From positions 1 to 21,000 of the IMG/VR virus record IMGVR_UViG_3300046559_001074: 21,000 nucleotides of DNA; one strand, written 5' to 3'. This document shows, one piece after another, positions 13,648 to 19,527 of the stretch. Below the pieces are notes generated by a model that was not told the origin of the DNA, did no database searches, and worked only from the letters and a program-made list of their open reading frames with translations. Origin of the DNA: a virus. A program made the position numbers and the translations under genes. Numbering within the stretch: position 1 is the first letter of the stretch; each line of letters opens with the position of its first letter.

Positions 13648-13674
13648 CCCCCAGGCCCAAACCTGGGGGTTTTT
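13648..13674 (+). terminator. Rho-independent terminator
   Basis: CCCCCAGG (13648-13655) and CCTGGGGG (13662-13669) form a perfect 8-bp stem with a 6-nt loop, followed at once by TTTTT (13670-13674). It ends the transcript of the secreted protein gene and is the best terminator in the window. Confidence 0.9.
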
Positions 13675-13748
13675 GTTGACAGGCCTATGGCTAAAGGCCA
13701 TTCTAGGCCAGACGAAGGAAAACCCGCAGTCCCCCCGAAGGAATCGAA

Positions 13749-13952
13749 ATGAGCAGCCAACCAGACGGCCGCGATGCGCAGATCATCCCCGAACCCCTTG
13801 TAAACGGAGATCTAAATCCTGATAGCGCTCTTGAGCGCGCGGCTGCTGATCTATGGCGCGCCGACAACCCTAAACAGTCAGTATTTGATTGCGATGGGGA
13901 AACGAAGGCTCACTATCGTCGCCTCGCTCTGGAGCGGCGCGCGAAGGCTTAG
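13749..13952 (+). CDS. 67-aa charged protein, unknown function
   Basis: 67 aa, with GAAGGAA 6 nt before the ATG. The N-terminal half is acidic and probably unstructured (MSSQPDGRDAQIIPEPLVNG); the C-terminal half is helical (ALERAAADLWRADNPK, ETKAHYRRLALERRAKA). A TTGACA at 13676-13681, just after the terminator, may be the -35 of a new promoter for this gene and those that follow, though no convincing -10 is seen. No family recognised. Confidence 0.6.
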   Translation: MSSQPDGRDAQIIPEPLVNGDLNPDSALERAAADLWRADNPKQSVFDCDGETKAHYRRLALERRAKA

Positions 13953-14050
13953 GAAAGCCCACAGAGCGGCTTTTGCCTCCGGATGGACAAAGTCACCGCA
14001 AATCCCCTGAAGGCCGCCCACGGGCCTCCTGTGAGGCTTGGAGAGACCAC

Positions 14051-14269
14051 ATGACCGATATGAGAGACGAGACCCTCGCAGTCTTCAAGGACCGCATAAG
14101 CCAGCTCCAAACGGAAGCCGGTCTCGCCCTCGCTCACGCAACGGCTGGCGATATCGACGGCGTCCACGGCCATCTCGGCGAAGTGCACATGCAGCTCTCA
14201 GCCGTCATGCATATCCTCTGGCACTATCGAACCGAGCTGACGGTCAAGCCGCAGGCGCCCGCCAAATGA
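14051..14269 (+). CDS. 72-aa helical protein, unknown function
   Basis: 72 aa from the ATG at 14051, with GGAGAG 7 nt upstream. It is mostly helical: MRDETLAVFKDRISQLQTEA, then LAHATAGDIDGVHGHLGEVH and LSAVMHILWHYRTEL, with several His residues. The next gene starts in its stop codon as ATGA. It may form a complex with that HTH protein, since the two are translationally coupled, but nothing more can be said. Confidence 0.65.
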   Translation: MTDMRDETLAVFKDRISQLQTEAGLALAHATAGDIDGVHGHLGEVHMQLSAVMHILWHYRTELTVKPQAPAK

Positions 14270-14505
14270 CCGCAGCCGAATTGCGACAAGCCCGCAACCG
14301 CCTCGGCGTCTCAGGAGCTGAGTTCGCCCGCGCCTTCGATGTCTCAGAGCGAACCTTGCGCTCATGGGAGGGCGCAATCCATAACAAGCGCCTGATCCCC
14401 GTCCCGCGCGCCGTCGCAATCCTGACCAAGCTCGCGCTCAAAAACCCATCCATCCGGCGCGAGCTCGGCCTCGCCAAAGCCAAAGCGCCAGCAGCCGATG
14501 GCTAA
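14266..14505 (+). CDS. XRE-type helix-turn-helix protein
   Basis: 79 aa. Residues 4-38 (ELRQARNRLGVSGAEFARAF then DVSERTLRSWE) form a standard XRE/Cro-type helix-turn-helix of the kind found in antitoxin-like and small phage regulators. The second half has a further helix (AVAILTKLALKNPSIRREL). Start and stop are both overlapped: ATGA with the 72-aa gene and 8 nt with the zinc-ribbon gene. It probably binds DNA in or near this accessory block, and its partner could be the 72-aa protein. Confidence 0.8.
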   Translation: MTAAELRQARNRLGVSGAEFARAFDVSERTLRSWEGAIHNKRLIPVPRAVAILTKLALKNPSIRRELGLAKAKAPAADG

Positions 14506-14926
14506 AGCCCGCTATACCCACCTGCCTCGGCGCACCGATCTGCCCACCCTGTCCGTCTGGGCCCTCCGCAAGCCCGGTCTCATCAATCCGTCCATGAGCA
14601 GCGCCGAAATCGAAGTCGGAGGCCTCAAGCGCCGCGTTGGCCTCTGGCACATGCATTTCCCCAGCGGCGGCTCATGGTCCTATTTCCTCTGCCCCCACTG
14701 CGGCCGCAAATGCCAGAAGTTGCGCCTTTACGATGGGCGCTTGACATGCCGCTTATGCGACGGACTCGGCCGTGACCGCGGTAAAGACATCGAGAGCATC
14801 CGCGCGAAACTCGCCACGCCCGGACACCCCCAGCGCAAATCGCTTGAAGCCTCTCTCAGACGCGCCATAATTGCCCAACGCCGGGAGAAGCTCAAAGGAT
14901 GGCCGCCACCACCCCCAAAGACCTAG
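14498..14926 (+). CDS. Zinc-ribbon protein, unknown function
   Basis: 142 aa. The middle holds a beta-rich GLKRRVGLWHMHFPSGGSW segment, then CPHCGRKC, KLRLYDGRLTCRLCDGLG: two CxxC pairs about 20 residues apart, expected to bind one zinc. The C-terminus is basic and helical (RRAIIAQRREKLKGW) with a Pro-rich end. Proteins with this CPxCGRRC...CRxCxGL pattern recur in phages of Proteobacteria; a nucleic-acid role is likely but not proven. It overlaps both neighbours (8 and 28 nt). Confidence 0.75.
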   Translation: MAKARYTHLPRRTDLPTLSVWALRKPGLINPSMSSAEIEVGGLKRRVGLWHMHFPSGGSWSYFLCPHCGRKCQKLRLYDGRLTCRLCDGLGRDRGKDIESIRAKLATPGHPQRKSLEASLRRAIIAQRREKLKGWPPPPPKT

Positions 14927-15180
14927 ACCCCGAACAGATTGTCGAAGCGCTTACCAAAGCCGAAGGCTCGACCATTAGAGCCGCCAAGGCTCTCAATGTC
15001 GGGGCGCACGACTTGCGCCGCTTCTGCCTGCGCGAACCTCGCCTGATGGAAGCCGCCTTCGAAGCCTCTGAACTCGCCCTCGATAAAGCCGAAGCCCAGG
15101 TCTTCAGAGCCCTGCGCACCGGCCAGCTCTCAAACCGCCTGCAGGCCGCCGCGTTTATCGTTAAAAGCCGGCGGCGCTAA
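14899..15180 (+). CDS. Small-terminase-like HTH protein (copy 2)
   Basis: 93 aa. The pattern is IVEALTKAEGSTIRAAKALN, VGAHDLRRFCLREPRLMEA, a helix (LALDKAEAQVFRALRTG) and a final QLSNRLQAAAFIVKSRRR. The order helix, turn, AAKxLxV, (D/R)LR(R/K)F, acidic helix, then an N-R-(L/F) ... AA helix matches the protein at 10668-11102. Its shorter length omits the acidic and beta-like C-terminus of that protein. It may be a terminase small subunit or a regulator of related fold. The stop codon shares CTAA with the stop of the opposite-strand Ig-like gene. Confidence 0.6.
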   Translation: MAATTPKDLDPEQIVEALTKAEGSTIRAAKALNVGAHDLRRFCLREPRLMEAAFEASELALDKAEAQVFRALRTGQLSNRLQAAAFIVKSRRR

Positions 15181-15728
15181 GCAACAGAAATCTGATTTGA
15201 GATAGGGGCCGCCGTCGGCGGTGGCGTGGCGTTTGTGGCCGTAACTACGCACCCCACCTGATGCCCACTGTCACCACTGACCAGCGTATAGGTGTTGGCA
15301 TTCGTGCCAATGTTCGTCGAACCGTCGCGTTTCCACTGGTACGCATACGAAGATGGACTACCCGCCCAGTTTCCCTGGGTGCAGGTTAACAATTGGCCAA
15401 CCGTACCAGCGTTGAGAGATCCAGTGGGCCCGTAAACCGCCGGCACGTCGATGACGCCCGGCGGAAACAGAACCCCCGCCACCCCGTCGATCGCCGCAAT
15501 GATCGAGGCCGTCGGCAGATTGCCAGCCTTGGCGATGTTGACCAGGTTGCACAGATCGCGGGTCAGCCGCGACTGGCCCGCCGCCGGGGCGTCGCTGAAC
15601 AGGCCGGCCGGGGGCGTCTGAATTGTTCGATCATGCGTCGTATTGTCGCTCGCCAGCGCCGTCGCAACTGCCTGCAATTCAGTCGCCATGTTGGTGTTGG
15701 CGTAGTGGATCTTCGCCAGAAGGACCAC
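15177..15728 (-). CDS. Putative virion protein with Ig-like C-terminal domain
   Basis: 183 aa from a GTG at 15728 with AAGG 4 nt before it. A perfect AGGAGG at 15767-15772 points instead to an ATC codon at 15761 in the same frame, which would add 11 residues (see findings). The N-terminal half is helical (TELQAVATALASDN, LTRDLCNLVNIAKAG). The C-terminal half (about 93-183) reads as an Ig-like domain: a YGPTGSLNAGTVGQLLTC strand, WAGSPSSYAYQWKRDG, and YTLVSGDSGHQVGCVVTATN. This type of domain decorates phage capsids or tails and binds loosely to the cell surface. It is first downstream of two Pro-rich proteins in the same block. Confidence 0.65.
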   Translation of the reverse strand: MVLLAKIHYANTNMATELQAVATALASDNTTHDRTIQTPPAGLFSDAPAAGQSRLTRDLCNLVNIAKAGNLPTASIIAAIDGVAGVLFPPGVIDVPAVYGPTGSLNAGTVGQLLTCTQGNWAGSPSSYAYQWKRDGSTNIGTNANTYTLVSGDSGHQVGCVVTATNATPPPTAAPISNQISVA

Positions 15729-15775
15729 CTCGCCTTGGAAGTCTGGGTATCTGACAGAGATTTTCGCCTCCTATT

Positions 15776-16381
15776 TCAGCCTCGAAAGTATCTTGGATCA
15801 TCGGGCCCGATCAAGGTCGCGGCCCGGGCGTTGCCGGTCGCCGGCACATAATAACCGAGATTGGGAGCGCCGGCCCTGCGCTTCAATGGGAACTTGGCGT
15901 CCGAGCCTATCCCGCCTTGGCCAGACGGCGAGGCCAGCGGGCCTGCAGGCGCAGCCGGAGCGCGGATAGATGACAACGGGTCATAGGGCCTGGGCGTGGC
16001 GCTCGGCGAACCAGGAGGCGCAGACATCCCCGCCCCTGTGGATGTGAGCCAGTTGAACGGCGGCGCATTCGGCCCTGGCCCCGCAACTCGCGGCCCCTCG
16101 TTCGCGGGAGGAACGCGCCAAGGCATGGGGCCGGTGGGCGGCGGGGATGCAACTTGCGCCCCCTCGTTGGCAGGAGGCACGCGCCAAGGCACAGTCGGCG
16201 CATAGACGCCACCGCCTGGCCGGGCCCCGCCAGGCCCAGGCCCAACATTTGGCGGCGTCTGCGTCGGGTCGGGCAGAAACCCATTCACCGGGCCAACGTT
16301 GCCCGGCCCATACGTGGTCCCAGCGCCGGTTCCGCCCGGCGCTAGCGACTGTAGCCACGCCCAGAGATCGTTGGGGCCCAT
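15776..16381 (-). CDS. Pro/Gly-rich protein with a duplicated segment
   Basis: 201 aa, starting MGPNDLWAWLQSLAPGG. The centre is Pro/Gly-rich and contains two copies of PWRVPPANEG (65-74 and 87-96) spaced 66 nt apart in the DNA. The C-terminal part has a more specific RRAGAPNLGYYVPATGNARA, then ATLIGPDDPRYFRG. Nothing catalytic is seen. The ATG overlaps the upstream stop as TGATG. It could be an internal virion or connector-associated protein, as Pro-rich proteins often are, but it is not recognised. Confidence 0.65.
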   Translation of the reverse strand: MGPNDLWAWLQSLAPGGTGAGTTYGPGNVGPVNGFLPDPTQTPPNVGPGPGGARPGGGVYAPTVPWRVPPANEGAQVASPPPTGPMPWRVPPANEGPRVAGPGPNAPPFNWLTSTGAGMSAPPGSPSATPRPYDPLSSIRAPAAPAGPLASPSGQGGIGSDAKFPLKRRAGAPNLGYYVPATGNARAATLIGPDDPRYFRG

Positions 16382-16737
16382 CAGCGGCGAGCTTCGTGCG
16401 CCTCAACCGGACGCTGCTGAATGCCAGCGACCGTCTTCGGAGCGTTGGGGTCACGCTCGTCGTGCCTGGCCTTCCACGCGTCAACGCCCTCGCGCTGCAT
16501 CTCATCCGAACGCTCGCGCTGCTCGTCGGCGATCGTCTTCACCGGCGGCTCAAGCTTGCGATCCCGCGCTGCGCTCTCCGCAAGCTCAAGCTTCGCTTCC
16601 TGGGGATCTTTCGAGTGCGCCTCGGGGACATGCGCGGCGGCCGGAGGCGGGCTTCCAGGCGGCTTCGGAGCAGGAGGGGGCGGGGTTTGCGGCTTCGGGG
16701 GTTCCGGCTTCGGCGGCGGATGCGGAGTTGTGGCCAT
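16381..16737 (-). CDS. Pro-rich then charged-helix protein, unknown function
   Basis: 118 aa from the ATG at 16737, with GGGAG 6 nt upstream; an earlier in-frame start at 16782 lacks this. Residues 1-40 are (Pro-Lys/Pro)n low complexity (PHPPPKPEPPKPQTPPPP); the rest is charged and helical (DPQEAKLELAESAARDRKL, IADEQRERSDEMQREGVD) with a polar C-terminus. It looks like an extended linker plus coiled coil. Translation is coupled to the next Pro-rich gene by a TGATG overlap. Confidence 0.6.
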   Translation of the reverse strand: MATTPHPPPKPEPPKPQTPPPPAPKPPGSPPPAAAHVPEAHSKDPQEAKLELAESAARDRKLEPPVKTIADEQRERSDEMQREGVDAWKARHDERDPNAPKTVAGIQQRPVEAHEARR

Positions 16738-16781
16738 TGAAATCTCCCTGATTTGGGGGCTTCGTCGTTGAGCATACACCA

Positions 16782-17000
16782 TTACTGGGCGTCCGCCACT
16801 CGCCCGCCCTCTATTTCCTTGAATTGCGCAATCGCCGCCATCAACTCCCGCCGCAGTTGGCGCAGATGCATCTCGAGCGTTCCAGCCTCATGTCGGCGAG
16901 CCGCCTCCTTGGCCGAAATCGCGTAGCTTTCCATCATATCCATCTGCTGGGCGATAATCCCGAATCTCGAAGCGTCGTCATTCTCGCGCTCCTCTGTCAC
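16782..17000 (-). CDS. 72-aa helical protein, unknown function
   Basis: 72 aa from a GTG start with only a weak Shine-Dalgarno sequence, but its first 23 nt overlap the end of the upstream gene, so reinitiation can serve. It is charged and helical throughout: IIAQQMDMMESYAISAKEA, AGTLEMHLRQLRRELMAAIA. A heptad pattern suggests a dimer. No family recognised. Confidence 0.55.
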   Translation of the reverse strand: MTEERENDDASRFGIIAQQMDMMESYAISAKEAARRHEAGTLEMHLRQLRRELMAAIAQFKEIEGGRVADAQ

Positions 17001-17235
17001 GTCGGGTGACCGCCTTGAAAATGCAGTGGGTGAGGAAATCGATCAACGACGCCATCAACTCAAGCTCCGACGCCGCCCGCTTTTCGGTCAGCGTCCCTTT
17101 CTGCACCCATTTGGGATAGCACCTCTCGCGAAAAGCCAGTTCGCGCTTGCAGCAGCCCAGGAGGTCGTTGAGATTCACCTCGTGCCATTGCATCGCTGGG
17201 TCCGAAATGCGGATGATGGCGGATCGGTCAACCAT
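16978..17235 (-). CDS. Conserved-looking small phage protein
   Basis: 85 aa. Residues 15-60 have DLLGCCKRELAFRERCYPKW, then VQKGTLTEKRAASELELMAS. The pattern (a Cys, an Arg-rich helix, a YPxWV turn and an A-E-L-x-M helix) recurs in small proteins of alphaproteobacterial phages that I know only as hypothetical. It starts 3 nt after the PC4-like gene stop and overlaps the next gene by 23 nt. Confidence 0.7.
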   Translation of the reverse strand: MVDRSAIIRISDPAMQWHEVNLNDLLGCCKRELAFRERCYPKWVQKGTLTEKRAASELELMASLIDFLTHCIFKAVTRRDRGARE

Positions 17236-17237
17236 AA

Positions 17238-17486
17238 CTAGAAACCGGCGTCTACAAGAGCCTGATTCATCGCGCTAACCAGCTCGCGCGCACGCCCTCC
17301 AGATACCGCTAGGCTAAGATCCCCCTTGCCCGGAAGCCAATCACTGCCCTCTCGTTTCCTGTACCATTCATGGCAATTGATGAACTTATGCCCCCTATAT
17401 TCTCTAATAGAAACTCTTATTTCGGTATCTTCATTCTTCTTTATTGTGTAGCTCTTAGGAGACGGTACAGGTACGATATTAGGCAT
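17238..17486 (-). CDS. PC4/p15-like single-strand DNA-binding protein (putative)
   Basis: 82 aa. The order IRVSIREYRGHKFINCHEWY, then a short loop, SDWLPGKGDLSLAVSGGRARE and a final LVSAMNQAL helix fits the transcription coactivator p15 (PC4)-like fold, four curved strands and a helix that bind single-stranded DNA. In bacteria such proteins (YdbC type) are small dimers with this size. AAGGAG lies 7 nt before the ATG. The DNA of its N-terminal half is richer in A+T than its neighbours. It may act in phage replication or late transcription, which is inference. Confidence 0.6.
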   Translation of the reverse strand: MPNIVPVPSPKSYTIKKNEDTEIRVSIREYRGHKFINCHEWYRKREGSDWLPGKGDLSLAVSGGRARELVSAMNQALVDAGF

Positions 17487-17507
17487 TCCTACTCTCCTTC
17501 CCTACTA

Positions 17508-17544
17508 GTTATATAGAGCCCTACGGGGTGAGGGCTGCGCTCTA
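17508..17544 (-). promoter_or_regulatory. Candidate -10 and overlapping inverted repeat before the PC4-like gene
   Basis: TATATA (17510-17515, minus strand) lies 24 nt before the ATG. It touches TAGAGC (17514-17519), which is inverted as GCTCTA at 17539-17544, and an inner pair AGCCCT/AGGGCT at 17517-17522 and 17531-17536. This fits a promoter with an operator, though no -35 match is clear. The rest of the gap to 17694 shows a GCGTATACGC palindrome at 17669-17678 and nothing else. Confidence 0.35.
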
Positions 17545-17694
17545 CGACGAACGGGCTGTCATCAATGGCGGTGGCTAACGATCAGCGGAGCAAGGGGCAT
17601 TGAAAGGAGGACGCCAACAAACTCAGTGTGCTATCCGGATAAGGCTATGCACTGGACTAACAAGGTTAGCGTATACGCGCGCGATGGGTTTGTT

Positions 17695-17877
17695 TTACAG
17701 CGTCTCCCTTGCAAATTGCAGCGTCTTGAGCGTCTCCGCCGCAGCCTCGAGCTCGGCCGAGACGGCCTCGAGTTCGTCGCCCCGCTCGACCGACTTCTCA
17801 GCCAGCGCCAGATAGTGTTGGGCCGCCGTCTCGACGGCCACGATTTGCTGGGTGAGGGTCGGCGGATCGGCGGTCAT
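17695..17877 (-). CDS. 60-aa helical protein, unknown function
   Basis: 60 aa from the ATG at 17877, which overlaps the VRR-NUC stop as ATGA; the longer frame from 17907 starts inside that gene. It is helical, with heptad spacing (IVAVETAAQHYLALAEKSVE, LEAVSAELEAAAETLKTLQ). A small coiled-coil protein coupled to a nuclease may be its partner, but no family is recognised. Confidence 0.6.
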   Translation of the reverse strand: MTADPPTLTQQIVAVETAAQHYLALAEKSVERGDELEAVSAELEAAAETLKTLQFARETL

Positions 17878-18278
17878 GCGAACGCCTCCCGCGTCGCAAT
17901 CCCCCACACCCTAAAAGCCGCCCGTGCATCCTCGATAGAGCGCACGACCGCGCACCGCGCGCCCCGCATTTCAAGACATGGGAGCATCTCGTTCTGCGCG
18001 TCGCTCAAGCGACCTCGTTTCGGGGTCTTGATCTCGAAGAAGCCCGCCCGGCCCCCCGGCAGGACGAGGCCCAAATCAGGCATGCCGCTCAAAGTGCCGG
18101 TCCATTTCATCCGCGCCGCCTCGGGCTTGGACCGAAGCCCGCCGTTCGGAATCGCGTAAACCACGACGGAAGGGCAAACCCAACGAATCCACTCGACCAC
18201 CGCGGCTTGGACGCGCGCCTCGGCGTTGCCGTCACGGCGACGCTCGGCCGGACGCTGCTGAAGCGCCGCCTGGCTCAT
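17874..18278 (-). CDS. VRR-NUC domain nuclease
   Basis: 134 aa. The domain covers about residues 20-115 and includes IPNGG at 43-47, GTLSGMPDLGL with Asp68, FFEIKTP with the E-x-K pair Glu82 and Lys84, and LSDAQ with Gln95. These are the expected residues of the VRR-NUC (PD-(D/E)XK) family, so it should be active. Phage VRR-NUC proteins are structure-specific endonucleases, thought to work in recombination or in cleaving branched DNA before packaging. It is coupled by ATGA overlaps to both neighbours and is transcribed from the divergent repressor region. Confidence 0.9.
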   Translation of the reverse strand: MSQAALQQRPAERRRDGNAEARVQAAVVEWIRWVCPSVVVYAIPNGGLRSKPEAARMKWTGTLSGMPDLGLVLPGGRAGFFEIKTPKRGRLSDAQNEMLPCLEMRGARCAVVRSIEDARAAFRVWGIATREAFA

Positions 18279-18520
18279 GCCGCGACCTTTTCAGGTCGTG
18301 GCACATAACGCGGCCATTTCGCATTGTCCGGCCAATGGTCGGAGAACCACTGCAACGCCCGATCGAATGTCTTCACGGTAAAGGTCTGGCCGCTATCCAA
18401 GCGGTCCATGAAACGCCCGTCTTTGACGGCGCTCGCCCATACGCCTGACGGCTTGCGACCGGTCGCTCTCACAAACTCGGACGAAACATCCAAAAGGATA
18501 CGCTTCAGTTCGTCTTCCAT
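18275..18520 (-). CDS. Small regulator-like protein opposite the repressor
   Basis: 81 aa with no classic HTH score by eye, but FVRATGRKPSGVWASAVKDG then RFMDRLDSGQTFTVKTFDRALQWF resembles small regulatory proteins of alphaproteobacterial phages (a C/A-G-x-x-P helix, a DGxF turn, then a helix ending in WF). It is the first gene leftward from the operator region and faces the CI-like repressor, the position of a Cro-type or early regulator. It could also be an early gene under repressor control with another role. Its stop overlaps the VRR-NUC start as ATGA. Confidence 0.6.
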   Translation of the reverse strand: MEDELKRILLDVSSEFVRATGRKPSGVWASAVKDGRFMDRLDSGQTFTVKTFDRALQWFSDHWPDNAKWPRYVPRPEKVAA

Positions 18521-18527
18521 GAAGCGA

Positions 18528-18606
18528 AGTTAGTGGGAAGTCTCCCACGATGTCAATCGGAAATATCCCAATCGACAGGCTTGACAACGATGTTGGATAA
18601 TTCCAA
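18528..18606. promoter_or_regulatory. Divergent promoters with three operator-like dyads (left cluster)
   Basis: Three GGA-N4-TCC dyads occur: GTGGGA/TCCCAC at 18533-18548, TCGGA/TCCCA at 18557-18570, and TTGGA/TCCAA at 18593-18606. Leftward, TTGACA (18556-18551) is a -35 and the first dyad fills the space to the -10. Rightward, TCGACA (18572-18577) and GATAAT (18596-18601) are 18 nt apart, and the third dyad covers the -10. Both directions could thus be controlled by the adjacent repressor. Confidence 0.7.
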
Positions 18607-18607
18607 T

Positions 18608-18919
18608 ATGACGTCTGACTTGAAAGCTCTCGTAAAACGCCGCCTCGTTGAGTTGGGCATTAATCCATTCGAAGCCGCCAGACGCGGCCGCCTGGAACGC
18701 TCGTTCGTCAATGACCTCCTCAACGGGAAGAAACGCTCCATCCGTGGCGACAACGCGACCAAGCTTGCCGCTGCCCTGGAAGTCGACGTCGTCTCCCTTC
18801 TGTCTCGCCGCGATGGGCCGCCTCCGGAAGACGAGGAGCTTGTAAAGCGTTTCCACCAATCCAGTCCCGAGACCCAGCGCATCATCAAGACGATCCTGCG
18901 CACCGGCACGGGCGGCTAG
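18608..18919 (+). CDS. CI-like XRE repressor, short form
   Basis: 103 aa from the ATG at 18608. Residues about 7-65 are an XRE helix-turn-helix: LKALVKRRLVELGINPFEAA, RRGRLERSFVNDLLNGKKRS, then DNATKLAAALEVDVVSLL. There is no LexA/S24-type peptidase domain, so induction would not follow the RecA self-cleavage route. The predicted transcription start from GATAAT is at or within one base of the ATG, with no Shine-Dalgarno sequence, so the message may be leaderless, as for lambda cI from PRM. Operator-like dyads lie on both sides of the gene. A C-terminal helix (LVKRFHQSSPETQRIIKTIL) may dimerise. Confidence 0.8.
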   Translation: MTSDLKALVKRRLVELGINPFEAARRGRLERSFVNDLLNGKKRSIRGDNATKLAAALEVDVVSLLSRRDGPPPEDEELVKRFHQSSPETQRIIKTILRTGTGG

Positions 18920-18992
18920 CGCCACAAAACCTCCTAAATACCGGACGAACATGACGAATCACGCAGCGTCACGGATTGCGCTCGCGGCATGA

Positions 18993-19043
18993 TGGGAAAC
19001 CTCCAACTTATCGCTTGACAGCCAGTTGGAAGTTTCCATACAG
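18993..19043 (+). promoter_or_regulatory. Rightward promoter with two operator-like dyads (right cluster)
   Basis: TGGGA/TCCAA at 18993-19006 and TTGGA/TCCAT at 19026-19039 match the GGA-N4-TCC dyads left of the repressor gene. TTGACA at 19015-19020 is a perfect -35 lying between them, with a weak -10 (CATACA, 19037-19042), so the second dyad fills the spacer. Repressor bound here would shut off the genes from 19070 onward. Confidence 0.7.
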
Positions 19044-19069
19044 TGTCCCCAACGCAAAGGGGAGCGCTG

Positions 19070-19306
19070 ATGCCGCAAAATTCTTACTCCCGCATGACCA
19101 GGCTTCTCACCTTTTGGACGGCTGCGGACGCCGTAATGGCGAAGCGCGGCTTGCCGCCATTCACCTTCGAGCAGGCGACCGATTGGTTCGGTCTCGAGGT
19201 CACGCCGGACGAGGTGGCTGACATCATCCAATCTGGCACGGCTTGCCGAGGCGCGGCGCGGCCGGGCGAGGCTGGGCAAGGCAAGGCGGAGGAGGCAAAC
19301 CAATGA
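19070..19306 (+). CDS. 78-aa early protein, unknown function
   Basis: 78 aa from the ATG at 19070, with GGGGAG 5 nt upstream; a GTG at 19043 lies at the promoter and is rejected. It begins MPQNSYSRMTRLLTFWTAAD and has FTFEQATDWFGLEVTPDEVA, like a small helical or winged-helix fold, then a Gly/Ala/Glu-rich tail. It is the first rightward gene under the operator cluster, where lambda-like phages keep a regulatory gene, but it is not recognisably Cro or CII. Confidence 0.65.
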   Translation: MPQNSYSRMTRLLTFWTAADAVMAKRGLPPFTFEQATDWFGLEVTPDEVADIIQSGTACRGAARPGEAGQGKAEEANQ

Positions 19307-19527
19307 CCGGCCGCCCGCCTCCCACTGCTGAGATCCTGACCCATTTTTGCGTCGATGGGGACGCAGTCCTCATGCGGCGCGACCGCGAAGCGCTCATCTT
19401 CATCGGCGTTTGCGAGGTCTGCGACGGCCACGGCCGCAACTGCCAGCTCTGCGGCTGGGAGCACGCCGAACGCACCTCGCCCGCGGGCGGCCCGCTCTGC
19501 GCCGAATGCCTGGAGCTACTGCAATGA
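19303..19527 (+). CDS. Small zinc-finger protein, unknown function
   Basis: 74 aa from the ATG at 19303, overlapping the previous stop as ATGA. It carries CEVCDGHGRNCQLCGW, two CxxC knuckles 5 residues apart, and a final CAECLELL, so it probably binds zinc. The layout is like a DnaJ-type or treble-clef finger. Both ends overlap neighbours by 4 nt, and the next gene is the ERF recombinase, so a role in DNA metabolism is likely but not shown. Confidence 0.65.
   Translation: MTGRPPPTAEILTHFCVDGDAVLMRRDREALIFIGVCEVCDGHGRNCQLCGWEHAERTSPAGGPLCAECLELLQ

Noticed and set aside
17590-17640. An AGGAGG signal on the plus strand as the start of a gene
   Set aside because: No start codon lies at a suitable distance, and the only open frame runs antisense through the 60-aa and VRR-NUC genes.
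18581-18609. TTGACA at 18581-18586 with CAATAT as the repressor promoter
   Set aside because: Transcription would begin inside the coding sequence after the ATG at 18608; the TCGACA/GATAAT pair fits better.
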